DNA of 52,556 nt. Source: Mogibacterium sp. (GTDB taxonomy: Bacteria; Bacillota; Clostridia; Peptostreptococcales; Anaerovoracaceae). The notes below the pieces were generated by a model that saw only the letters and a list, made by a program, of their open reading frames with translations, was not told the origin of the DNA and did not search any database. Shown piece after piece: positions 43,736 to 50,310 of this stretch; position 1 is the stretch's first letter, and each line of letters opens with the position of its first letter. The stretch is taken from assembly GCA_017505405.1 (NCBI GenBank), contig JAFVPI010000091.1:1-52556 (forward strand). The letters run 5' to 3'. The position numbers and the translations under genes were made by a program.

Positions 43736-43838
43736 TGGTGGAGCGTAGGGGGATCGAATTTGCATGTTATCACTGAACACGTTGAAATGAAAGGAGGACA
43801 GCACGCCATCTTTTTTCATCTAATCACTCATCTAATCT
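43736..43838 (-). repeat. tRNA/tmRNA 3'-end-like repeat, copy 2 (class 2)
   Basis: Same plan as copy 1: spaced TTAGAT arms, GATGGCGTGC, a CCTCCT block, a hairpin (CGTGTT/AACATG), then TTCGATCCCCCT, ACGCTCC and ACCA. The central 50 bases belong to a different class, which is identical to copy 3 over about 75 bases. It begins 12 bases after the AraC-type regulator stop codon. Short open frames across it, including one at 43607-43819, are not genes. Confidence 0.87.
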
Positions 43839-43850
43839 GGATGTAGTAAT

Positions 43851-44741
43851 TCATTTTCGTTTACTGCGGAATTCGCGCGGTGTCATTCCGAAAGTTCTGC
43901 GAAACTGCAGATTGAAGTAAGAAATATTATCAAAGCCATGGATCATAGCGATCTCAGAAACAGATTTGGTAGTTTCCTCAAGTGCGTGAGCTGCTTTCTG
44001 AATGCGATAATGATTGACATATTGAATGCAGCTCATTCCTACGTATTGGCGAAAGAGACTCATAAAATAATTCTCACTGAATCCTGCAAGCTGTGCCATC
44101 TCTGAAATACTGAGCTTCTCACTATAATGGTCAGTGATATACTCAAGCGCAGACTTTATGTGCCGACGGTTCTCAGAGGTTATATGACTGTCATCTGACT
44201 CTCTTATATAGCCGTATGAGAAGAGAAGGATCAGGATATGCAGCAGTTTTTCTTTCAATAGCATCTCATAAAACGGCTGTTTGTTTTTAAAGCAGTCAAG
44301 TGCTCTTATAAAAGTATCTTTGATTTCCGCATAACCTTCATCACCATCTCTGATAACTTCCTGCATCAATAACTGCCCTTCCGCCATTGGCCTGAGATAC
44401 TTAGACGCAGAAAGGTCCTGATTATTTGCACCTAAATAATCAGGGTGGAACACCATACTGTCTGATATCATCGTCTTTCCCGGGATCTCACATGCCGAAT
44501 GAGTACAGTACGGCGGTATCAGTATGATGTCTCCGGCATTTGCTTCAAACACTTTCTGTCCGACCTTGTAGTCTGAAGTTCCATCCTGTATCAAAGTGAT
44601 CTCCATTTCCTCGTGCCAGTGCAGCGCAAGTTCTCTATATGTAAAAGGGATCAGACAATGATAACTGTTTACAGGAAGAAAAATATCACCATGCCTCGCT
44701 TTTTCTTTGTTGGTTTTCAGAGTGTTTTCTTTTTTCATCAT
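43851..44741 (-). CDS. AraC-family transcriptional regulator with cupin sensor domain
   Basis: A 296-residue regulator. Residues 20-110 match an AraC-type cupin sugar-sensing domain (HWHEEMEITLIQDGTSDY, GDIILIPPYCTHS). Residues 195-295 contain two helix-turn-helix units, with KLSISEMAQLAGFSENYFMS and SVSEIAMIHGFDNISYFNLQ, ending in the family signature FRRTFGMTPREFR. It is divergent from the GH13 glucosidase gene 155 bases away and probably activates it when an alpha-glucoside is present. No good ribosome site is visible before the ATG pair. It lies inside the module bounded by class 2 repeats. Confidence 0.92.
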   Translation of the reverse strand: MMKKENTLKTNKEKARHGDIFLPVNSYHCLIPFTYRELALHWHEEMEITLIQDGTSDYKVGQKVFEANAGDIILIPPYCTHSACEIPGKTMISDSMVFHPDYLGANNQDLSASKYLRPMAEGQLLMQEVIRDGDEGYAEIKDTFIRALDCFKNKQPFYEMLLKEKLLHILILLFSYGYIRESDDSHITSENRRHIKSALEYITDHYSEKLSISEMAQLAGFSENYFMSLFRQYVGMSCIQYVNHYRIQKAAHALEETTKSVSEIAMIHGFDNISYFNLQFRRTFGMTPREFRSKRK

Positions 44742-44752
44742 TTGATTATTCG

Positions 44753-44790
44753 TAGTTTTCTGTTAGTTTATAGCCTTATTTTGATAGTTT
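44753..44790. promoter_or_regulatory. Phased TAGTTT repeats between the AraC regulator and the glucosidase gene
   Basis: Three TAGTTT motifs start at 44753, 44764 and 44785, spaced by 11 and 21 bases, so all face the same side of the helix. The last is part of ATAGT-N8-ACTAT. Such phased direct repeats are usual for AraC-family binding sites. The rest of the 155-base gap is AT-rich with no unambiguous promoter hexamers. Confidence 0.38.
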
Positions 44791-44896
44791 TTAACACTAT
44801 TATTGTTGTATTTTATCATTATATTAAACATAGCTCAACAGAAGCACTATAGCAGAAAAAAGAATTGAATAAACAATTACAGGGAGGACAACGCAA

Positions 44897-46477
44897 ATGG
44901 CAGCAGAGTGGTTAAAGGATACAGTTTTTTATGAGATATACCCGCAGTCTTTCAAAGATTCGAATGGTGATGGTATCGGCGATATAAATGGGATAATCCA
45001 GAAACTGGACTATATCAGAAGTCTTGGGTGCAATGCACTCTGGATCAATCCTTGTTATGACTCTCCATTCAGTGATGCCGGTTATGATGTGCGCGATTAC
45101 AAAAAAGTAGCACCGCGATATGGCACCAACGAGGACCTTTACCGCCTTTTTGATGAAGCTCATAGGAAAGGGATCCGTGTACTGCTGGATCTGGTACCTG
45201 GCCACACATCGGAGGAACATCCATGGTTCCGTGAAAGCCAGAAGGCTGAGAAAAATGAATATAGCGACCGCTTTATCTGGACGGATTTCTGCTTTCAGGC
45301 AGCGGACGGTTTCCCATATATAGGAGGAGAAAGCGAGCGAAGCGGCTGCTATATTCTGAACTTCTTTAAATGTCAGCCTGCTCTTAATTACGGTTTCTAC
45401 AAAACCACTGAGCCATGGCAAAAGAGTTTTCGTGACGCTTCCGCTATCGCTACCCGGGAGGCTATTAAAGATGTAATGCGATTCTGGCTCTTACACGGAT
45501 GCGACGGATTCCGCGTGGATATGGCTGCCTCTCTGGTGAAAAATGATGATGAAAAGAAGAGCGGGACCAGCGAGATATGGCACGATATCCGCCGTATGCT
45601 CGATCTGGAATTCCCGGATGCAGCAATGGTATCGGAGTGGAATGATCCGTCTCTCGCACTGCGTGCTGGTTTTGATATGGATTTTTATCTTAACGAACCG
45701 AGCGGTGGCTACTCTACCCTGATGCGTGATTACTACAATAACGGAGGAGATGTTAAAGGCGATCGGAACAATGAAGATCACAGTTATTTCAGGAAAGACG
45801 CCGGTGGAAATATCAACCGTTTTCTGGGGCAATATCTTGAGCGCTATGAGGATACAAAGAATCTTGGATATATCTCATTACTGACATGTAATCACGACAC
45901 TATCCGTCCGAGCTTCAGCCTTGACAGCACAGAGCTAAAGCTGGCTTACGCATTCCTTTTTACAATGCCGGGTGTACCATTCCTGTACTATGGTGACGAA
46001 ATCGGCATGAAATACCTCGAAATACCAACTAAGGAAGGTGGTTACTTCCGTACCGGATCGAGAACGCCGATGCAGTGGGATAGAAGTGTTAATCTGGGAT
46101 TCTCTGAGGCATATGAAGCAGATCTTTATCTTCCTGTTGATGACTCTGAAAGTGCACCGACGGTAGAATCACAGGAAAGCGACCCTGACTCGCTGCTGAA
46201 TACTGTGCGTGCAGTTATCGCACTTCGCCATCAGGAGCAGGACCTGCAGGCAGATGCCCCGCTTCAGATAGTTTGCAGCGGAGCAGGTCAACCTTTCATC
46301 TACCGGAGAGGTTCGCTCTTTTGCATCGTAAATCCTGAAGGCAAAATACACGAGATTTCACTTCCTCTCGATGTGACAAAGCTTATCCATGGGAAAACCT
46401 TATTCTCAATAGGTGATGTCTCTGTTAAAAACGGGATAATAAGTACCGGAGCACAGTCATTCGCAGTAATTAAATGA
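44897..46477 (+). CDS. GH13 alpha-glucosidase (oligo-1,6-glucosidase-like)
   Basis: A 526-residue cytoplasmic glycoside hydrolase. The start VFYEIYPQSFKDSNGDGIGD (10-29) includes the Asp/Gly calcium loop typical of the alpha-glucosidase, isomaltase and trehalose-6-phosphate hydrolase group. Catalytic residues are D208 in GFRVDMA, E247 in VSEWND and D334 in TCNHDT. The region TPMQWD and the C-terminal beta domain are also present. Instead of the HxSDEH loop it has GHTSEEHPWF. GGGAGG is 10 bases before the ATG. Controlled by the divergent AraC regulator, it should hydrolyse imported alpha-glucosides. No transporter gene accompanies it. Confidence 0.92.
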   Translation: MAAEWLKDTVFYEIYPQSFKDSNGDGIGDINGIIQKLDYIRSLGCNALWINPCYDSPFSDAGYDVRDYKKVAPRYGTNEDLYRLFDEAHRKGIRVLLDLVPGHTSEEHPWFRESQKAEKNEYSDRFIWTDFCFQAADGFPYIGGESERSGCYILNFFKCQPALNYGFYKTTEPWQKSFRDASAIATREAIKDVMRFWLLHGCDGFRVDMAASLVKNDDEKKSGTSEIWHDIRRMLDLEFPDAAMVSEWNDPSLALRAGFDMDFYLNEPSGGYSTLMRDYYNNGGDVKGDRNNEDHSYFRKDAGGNINRFLGQYLERYEDTKNLGYISLLTCNHDTIRPSFSLDSTELKLAYAFLFTMPGVPFLYYGDEIGMKYLEIPTKEGGYFRTGSRTPMQWDRSVNLGFSEAYEADLYLPVDDSESAPTVESQESDPDSLLNTVRAVIALRHQEQDLQADAPLQIVCSGAGQPFIYRRGSLFCIVNPEGKIHEISLPLDVTKLIHGKTLFSIGDVSVKNGIISTGAQSFAVIK

Positions 46478-46534
46478 TTCGATTATTCATAAGAAAACTT
46501 CGATCCAATCACATCTAACCACCGCCAAAAGAGT

Positions 46535-46559
46535 AGACCCGTTGATTTTCAACGGGTCT
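46535..46559 (-). terminator. Hairpin next to repeat copy 3
   Basis: AGACCCGTTGA and TCAACGGGTCT form a perfect 11-base stem around a three-base loop, two bases beyond the CCA-like end of copy 3 on the minus strand. The T-run after it is weak (CTACTCTTTT). On the plus strand it lies 58 bases after the glucosidase stop and could also stop that transcript. Confidence 0.6.
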
Positions 46560-46561
46560 GG

Positions 46562-46665
46562 TGGTGGAGCGTAGGGGGATCGAATTTGCATGTTATCACT
46601 GAACACGTTGAAATGAAAGGAGGACAGCACGCCATCTCTTTTCATCCAACCACTCATCCAACCAC
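46562..46665 (-). repeat. tRNA/tmRNA 3'-end-like repeat, copy 3 (class 2)
   Basis: Identical to copy 2 from the CCA-like end through GATGGCGTGC, about 75 bases. The arm motifs differ: TTGGATGA here and TTAGATGA in copy 2. Outside the hairpin, on the other side, further arm-like motifs (GGTTAGATG, GATTGGATC on the minus strand) occur at 46505-46524, so the unit is flanked by arms on both sides. Copies 2 and 3 enclose the AraC-glucosidase pair. Confidence 0.87.
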
Positions 46666-47076
46666 TTAGCATCAAACAAGTGCTATTTGATATGCCCTTT
46701 TACACAGTTGACGAAGCATCATGTCTGTAGATAGCGTACGGGGGCTGTTATTTCTACGCACACCCCTAACCGGCTGTAGAAAATCCCGCTTTTAAGCCTG
46801 TAAAATTTGTAAAGGATAATATTATTACCTGATGATTTTTCGTCTCTTAAATCGAGGATTTCAGCAAGTTCGAAAAAATGAGCCCAGTAATTTCAAGGCT
46901 TTCAGCCCCTTCTATTTCACCTTTTTTTGGTTATATCCCCTCATTTTTTGTGGTTCCAAAGAATGCCCGGATCTGCCTTGATTTGGTCGATCATCTTCTC
47001 CGTCAGGAACGTTATCATCCACAGATAAGAGGAGAAGAATGTCAGAGAAACCAAAACGGAATAAAGTTTGAAAACC
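46666..47076. other. Gene-free region with a possible decayed coding tail
   Basis: About 410 bases without a supported gene. On the minus strand, 46941-47060 reads an open frame ending in FLTEKMIDQIKADPGILWNH, then two lysines and a stop, with good codon flow but no start signal. It could be the C-terminal tail of a lost gene and is not recognised. Near 46735-46770 there is a GCGTA...GGGG / TACGC...CCCC arrangement that may be another worn repeat or an element end. Nothing else is recognisable. Confidence 0.3.
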
Positions 47077-47109
47077 TAAAAAAAGTTCCGCCTCTTTAGA
47101 GAGGCGGAA
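47077..47109 (-). terminator. Rho-independent terminator after the repeat-rich secreted protein gene
   Basis: TTCCGCCTCT pairs with AGAGGCGGAA around TTAG, followed by seven T (after AC) on the minus strand. It lies 30 bases after the stop codon of the gene at 47139-48935. Confidence 0.85.
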
Positions 47110-47138
47110 AAATGTTACTTTTTTATTTTAATGCAGAA

Positions 47139-48935
47139 TTATTCTCCCCAGAACTGATATGTATCTGGATTGAAAGTAATATCACTTGGATTGACTATAT
47201 TTGTGTCGGAAGGCGGACAAGCTTTGTAATAGTAATCATCAGCAGCAGAATATGCACACATATGATATTGAGTCCATTCTGGAGTGCCTATTTTATATTT
47301 GGTGAAAAGGTTTTCTAACGGATAACCTAAATCATTGCCGAAATCTACAAGTGCTGCTGGCGAACCAGCTGAATCTATTTCTTTTCTTACCCAGTACGGA
47401 ATTCCTTCATTTTTAAATATAAGAACATATTGTCCTCTGTAAGTAGGCAGATATTTAAAGTTTGTGAGAATGTATCCACATATTGCTTGCATTTTTTCTT
47501 GGTTTGTCATTGAATTTGTACAAACATTCTGAATAACCCGCTGGCGCCATGCAATTTCTTCAGCTTTGTAATCCTTTACGGTCACCGTGCGTGAAGCGAC
47601 TATTATTCTAACGTTTGTTGCCCTGTCGACTTCTTCTACATTGAATGTTAGCTGTCCTGCTTCGGTTGGTCCAAGTATTACCGGAATGCCATTACCAACA
47701 TAAAATTCATCTTCGTCTGTGAACTGTACATCTGCATAATCTGAAGGTATTCCTATTACATTCGCTGTAACGTTTTTTCCACTTGCATTCGTAGCATTAG
47801 CTACCATACTCAAGGGATCTGGATTGTTTGTTTCAATATAAATTACACTTTTACCACCGTTTCCATACGGCTCATTAATAAACTTGATATTATAGTTATA
47901 CTTCGATTTTGGCGTGTACTCTGCAGTGTATGTAGCATTACGTGTTGCTGCAACTATTGACGGACTCCATCCCTTGAATGTGTAAGTGAAGGAGTCGTCT
48001 GGGCGAGTTGGTGTTCCGCCATATGAAGGAGTTGTGCCCTCCTGAACGGTAGTTGTCTTTAAAATCGAACCATCCCAGTTCTTCCAGGTGATAGTGATTG
48101 AGGTATCCGCAGGCGTATTGTCCTGCGAAGCATCCGCAGGTGTATTGTCCTTCGGTGTGTCCGCTGGTGTATTGTCCTTCGGAGTGTCTGCAGGTGTATT
48201 GTCCTTCGGTGTATCCACAGGTGTACTGTCCTTCGGTGTATCCGCAGGCGTATTATTCTTCTGAGTGTCTGCAGGTGTATTGTCCTTCGGTGTATCCGCA
48301 GGCGTATTGTTCTGCGAAGTATCAGAAGGTGTATTGTTCTTCGGAGTATCCGCAGGTGTATTGCTCTTCGGAGTGTCCGCTGGCGTATTATTCTTCTGAG
48401 TGTCTGCAGGTGTATTGTCCTTCGGAGTGTCCGCTGGCGTATTGTCCTGCGAAGTATCAGAAGGTGTATTGTTCTTCGGACCTTCGGTCTGTATTCTCAC
48501 AGTGTTGGATTTCTTCTTGTATGTATATACTGCTTCTTTCCTGCTCTTGCCGCGGTACTTCTTTGCAGGCTTTTTCTTCTGCCACTTTTCGGTCTTCTTG
48601 TTGAACCACATTTTGACAGTCTTTTTTGTATAGGTTTTTATCTGGTATGTGTGCGCAGTACCGGATGCGAGGCCCTGGTCAGTAAATGCTGTTTTCTTTG
48701 TATTCAGATGAGCTATAGCCTCTCCGTCTCTGAAGACAGCATACCCCTTGCCCGGACTTTTGATCTTGTTCCATGCAAGTTTAGCCTCGGTCTGTCCCGA
48801 TGCCGCTGCCTGAAGTGTTATGTTCTTTGGCAGTTTTTTCTTTGCCAGAGCATCAGCCTCGGCAGTTCCTGTCATGAACGGCAGCCCGGAAAAGATCATC
48901 GCTGCAGTTATGATTATAGTTAGTATTCTTTTCAT
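47139..48935 (-). CDS. Secreted protein with 9-residue repeats and a degenerate transglutaminase-like domain
   Basis: A 598-residue exported protein. A signal peptide covers about 1-27. Residues 35-105 resemble a fibronectin type III domain (AKLAWNKIKSPGKGYAVFRD). A Lys-rich segment is followed by 13 full 9-residue repeats plus a partial one (156-279, consensus NTPADTPKD), probably a cell-wall spacer. Residues 280-342 match a Listeria/Bacteroides-type Flg_new (InlB B-like) repeat, with the pattern W-x-N-W-D-G and FKGWSP. The C-terminal 140 residues follow a transglutaminase-like start (NQEKMQAICGYILTNFKYLP), but the catalytic Cys position reads SPAALVDFG. A His remains (H558), so enzymatic activity is doubtful. 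It has no sortase motif. It lies between repeat copies 3 and 4. Confidence 0.85.
   Translation of the reverse strand: MKRILTIIITAAMIFSGLPFMTGTAEADALAKKKLPKNITLQAAASGQTEAKLAWNKIKSPGKGYAVFRDGEAIAHLNTKKTAFTDQGLASGTAHTYQIKTYTKKTVKMWFNKKTEKWQKKKPAKKYRGKSRKEAVYTYKKKSNTVRIQTEGPKNNTPSDTSQDNTPADTPKDNTPADTQKNNTPADTPKSNTPADTPKNNTPSDTSQNNTPADTPKDNTPADTQKNNTPADTPKDSTPVDTPKDNTPADTPKDNTPADTPKDNTPADASQDNTPADTSITITWKNWDGSILKTTTVQEGTTPSYGGTPTRPDDSFTYTFKGWSPSIVAATRNATYTAEYTPKSKYNYNIKFINEPYGNGGKSVIYIETNNPDPLSMVANATNASGKNVTANVIGIPSDYADVQFTDEDEFYVGNGIPVILGPTEAGQLTFNVEEVDRATNVRIIVASRTVTVKDYKAEEIAWRQRVIQNVCTNSMTNQEKMQAICGYILTNFKYLPTYRGQYVLIFKNEGIPYWVRKEIDSAGSPAALVDFGNDLGYPLENLFTKYKIGTPEWTQYHMCAYSAADDYYYKACPPSDTNIVNPSDITFNPDTYQFWGE
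48099..48470 (-). repeat. 27-bp in-frame tandem repeat array
   Basis: Thirteen full 27-base units and one partial unit encode a 9-residue Asn-Thr-Pro-rich repeat in the secreted protein. Units vary by point changes and fall into higher-order groups: SQD/SQN variants recur about every five units. This suggests expansion by unequal exchange. Copy number is likely to differ between strains. Confidence 0.9.
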
Positions 48936-48955
48936 GACTTGTGATCACTCCTTTA

Positions 48956-49162
48956 TTATTGATGACCGAATGATTCGAATATCCAGTGCGCATCATAATC
49001 TATCCTGAATACTATGTAATCAGGATCATTCTTATCAGGCTCTGAAGTGATAGAGCCTTTAGTATTTGCTGTTATATGTATGTTACCATTGTTATCATGT
49101 GCCTTTCCAATAGGATGACAATGGCAGGCCATAATCTGATCGAGACTGAACGTACGATTCAT
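48956..49162 (-). CDS. Possible small protein of unknown function (68 aa)
   Basis: A 68-codon frame just upstream of the repeat-rich secreted protein gene, with a gap of 20 bases. It ends with DPDYIVFRIDYDAHWIFESF, which reads like a folded domain edge, and contains a CHCHPIGKAH cluster. There is no signal peptide and no clear ribosome site before the ATG, and a stop lies two codons upstream. It may be a genuine small gene co-transcribed with its neighbour or the tail of a lost one. No family is recognised. Confidence 0.4.
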   Translation of the reverse strand: MNRTFSLDQIMACHCHPIGKAHDNNGNIHITANTKGSITSEPDKNDPDYIVFRIDYDAHWIFESFGHQ

Positions 49163-49499
49163 GGATCATACATAACAGGCAGAGCATTTTGACTCCTACT
49201 GCCAAAACACAGCCTTGGTGTCAGGACCCCAAACCCCGTCAAAAAGTAATGTCAGCACATCGTTTTTTGCAAATAAAATGTGTCGGTCGACATATATATC
49301 CTTTTACAAAAATAGTTTCAAAAAAGCTGGTCTTGACAAGGGTTTTTGACCTAAAACAGCCCGTAAAGCGAACCCTCCAGTCTGTATTCTGACCTCGGTA
49401 AGTCTATAAACAAATACTGTGATGAGCTCGGTATACCCAGAAGGAGTCTGCACAAGACAAGGAAGACCTGCGCATCCAACCAATGCTAAACTACAGACG
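49163..49499. other. Region without a supported gene
   Basis: About 340 bases. A minus-strand open frame crosses it but continues straight through the repeat unit, so it is not credible. AT-rich palindromic sequence occurs near 49280-49300 (TGTCGGTCGACATATATAT). A further arm-like motif (CATCCAACCAATGC) lies at 49473-49486. The sequence may be the worn end of a mobile element; nothing definite is seen. Confidence 0.3.
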
Positions 49500-49533
49500 C
49501 CCTCAAAACATTGAAATTTCAATACTTTGAGGG
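49500..49533 (-). terminator. Hairpin next to the degenerate repeat
   Basis: CCCTCAAA...TTTGAGGG with an inner ATTGAAATTTCAAT palindrome. The two internal mismatches on the plus strand (A-C and C-A) are G-U pairs on the minus strand, so the fold is intact only in minus-strand RNA. No T-run follows. Confidence 0.45.
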
Positions 49534-49583
49534 TGTCGTGCGTAGGGGCAAAAATCCAATCACATCCAACCAAATCCAACCAC
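49532..49583 (-). repeat. Degenerate tRNA-end-like repeat with arm motifs
   Basis: On the minus strand three GGTTGGAT-type motifs are followed by CCCCTACGCACGACACC, a worn form of the CCCCCTACGCTCCACCA core found in copies 1-4, and then by the hairpin at 49500-49533. The central 60 bases of the full repeat are absent. It directly adjoins copy 4, so two units lie in tandem here. Confidence 0.55.
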
Positions 49584-49596
49584 TTCAAAAACTTAA

Positions 49597-49622
49597 AAAA
49601 CCGTTGAAATTTCAACGGTTTT
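49597..49622 (-). terminator. Terminator next to repeat copy 4
   Basis: A perfect 26-base palindrome (AAAACCGTTGAAA and its complement) followed by TTTTTTAAG on the minus strand, two bases beyond the CCA-like end of copy 4. It is a strong intrinsic terminator for minus-strand transcripts coming from 49865-50200. Confidence 0.8.
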
Positions 49623-49624
49623 AA

Positions 49625-49729
49625 TGGTGGAGCGTAGGGGGATCGAATCGCGACGCTTAGCCTGCAAGCCTTGAAAAGAGAGGAGGTCGCACGCCATCTG
49701 CTTTTCATCTAACCACCCATCTAACCACC
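49625..49729 (-). repeat. tRNA/tmRNA 3'-end-like repeat, copy 4 (class 1)
   Basis: Class 1 unit nearly identical to copy 1: spaced GGTTAGATG arms, GATGGCGTGC, the CCTCCTCTCTTTTCAAGG block, a GCTT/AAGC hairpin, then TTCGATCCCCCT, ACGCTCC and ACCA. The differences from copy 1 are a handful of substitutions, including ACGCTCC against GTGCTCC. Copies 1 and 4 are the outer pair of the array, and class 2 copies are the inner pair. Confidence 0.87.
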
Positions 49730-49864
49730 TAATAACTGTATACATAATTGGTTCGAGATTTTAAACGTACTGACTTTTAAGAAAAGACAATCTTTTTCCA
49801 TGTTTTAGCAATCTCTTTATAATGAATAATGTGTTCTATAAGCATTAATATACAGGCTTGATCC

Positions 49865-50200
49865 TCATATGGCTGTAATATTAATCTCCACCGGATTTCC
49901 CCACCTATCATCACCTTTGATGCGTAACGTCCCGTTAACAAATGAGAACTCTTGGTATTCATTTGAATATTGTGAATAATAATCTCTCTCGAATACATTA
50001 TTTGCATCCTGAGTGATGCTAATTGTCGAATAGTTTGTTTCTATTCTTGGAAAAGCCACCATTTCAGCGCTAAACTTTAAATCACCTTTTGACGAAACCA
50101 ACACTCTTGCCTTATGTATGCACTCATTCCCAGGTTTATAGTGCATATAATCTCTCAAGGCACATTGGGATTTTGCAAATTCGTCGATATCTATACTCAT
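49865..50200 (-). CDS. Hypothetical protein (111 aa)
   Basis: A small cytoplasmic protein of unknown function, preceded by CGGAGG ten bases before the ATG, which supports it as a real gene. The sequence is strand-rich with no signal peptide or membrane helix. It includes ARVLVSSKGDLKFSAEM and a closing IKGDDRWGNPVEINITAI. It follows the DUF4062 gene by 110 bases and may be co-transcribed. Base composition is AT-rich like its neighbours and unlike the 1-42 kb region, in keeping with recent transfer. Confidence 0.6.
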   Translation of the reverse strand: MSIDIDEFAKSQCALRDYMHYKPGNECIHKARVLVSSKGDLKFSAEMVAFPRIETNYSTISITQDANNVFERDYYSQYSNEYQEFSFVNGTLRIKGDDRWGNPVEINITAI

Positions 50201-50310
50201 TCGATTAAACCTCCGTTCTAAAATAAGTTTGTATAATCATTGTATTATTCAACAGAATGATATTTGCTTCTATAAAGAGGATATAACCTTTTTTTCAGGT
50301 TATTCTTCAA

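Noticed and set aside
43607-43819. 70-codon minus-strand open frame across repeat copy 2, and a similar one at 46487-46675 across copy 3
   Set aside because: Both are translations of the repeat and its hairpin; the shared peptide reflects shared DNA, not a protein family.
48099-48470. CRISPR array
   Set aside because: Repeats are contiguous, in frame and without unique spacers; they encode a Pro/Thr-rich linker.
48098-48604. 168-codon plus-strand frame rich in Cys, Tyr and Pro
   Set aside because: It is the antisense reading of the 27-bp repeats of the secreted protein.
49304-49708. 134-codon minus-strand open frame
   Set aside because: It runs through repeat copy 4, its terminator and the degenerate unit, has no ribosome site, and the same peptide start appears in the other copies only because the DNA is repeated.
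42204-49729. Integron attC sites or working tRNA genes
   Set aside because: No tRNA 5' half can be folded with the CCA-like ends, and the paired R/L boxes of attC sites and an integron integrase are not seen.
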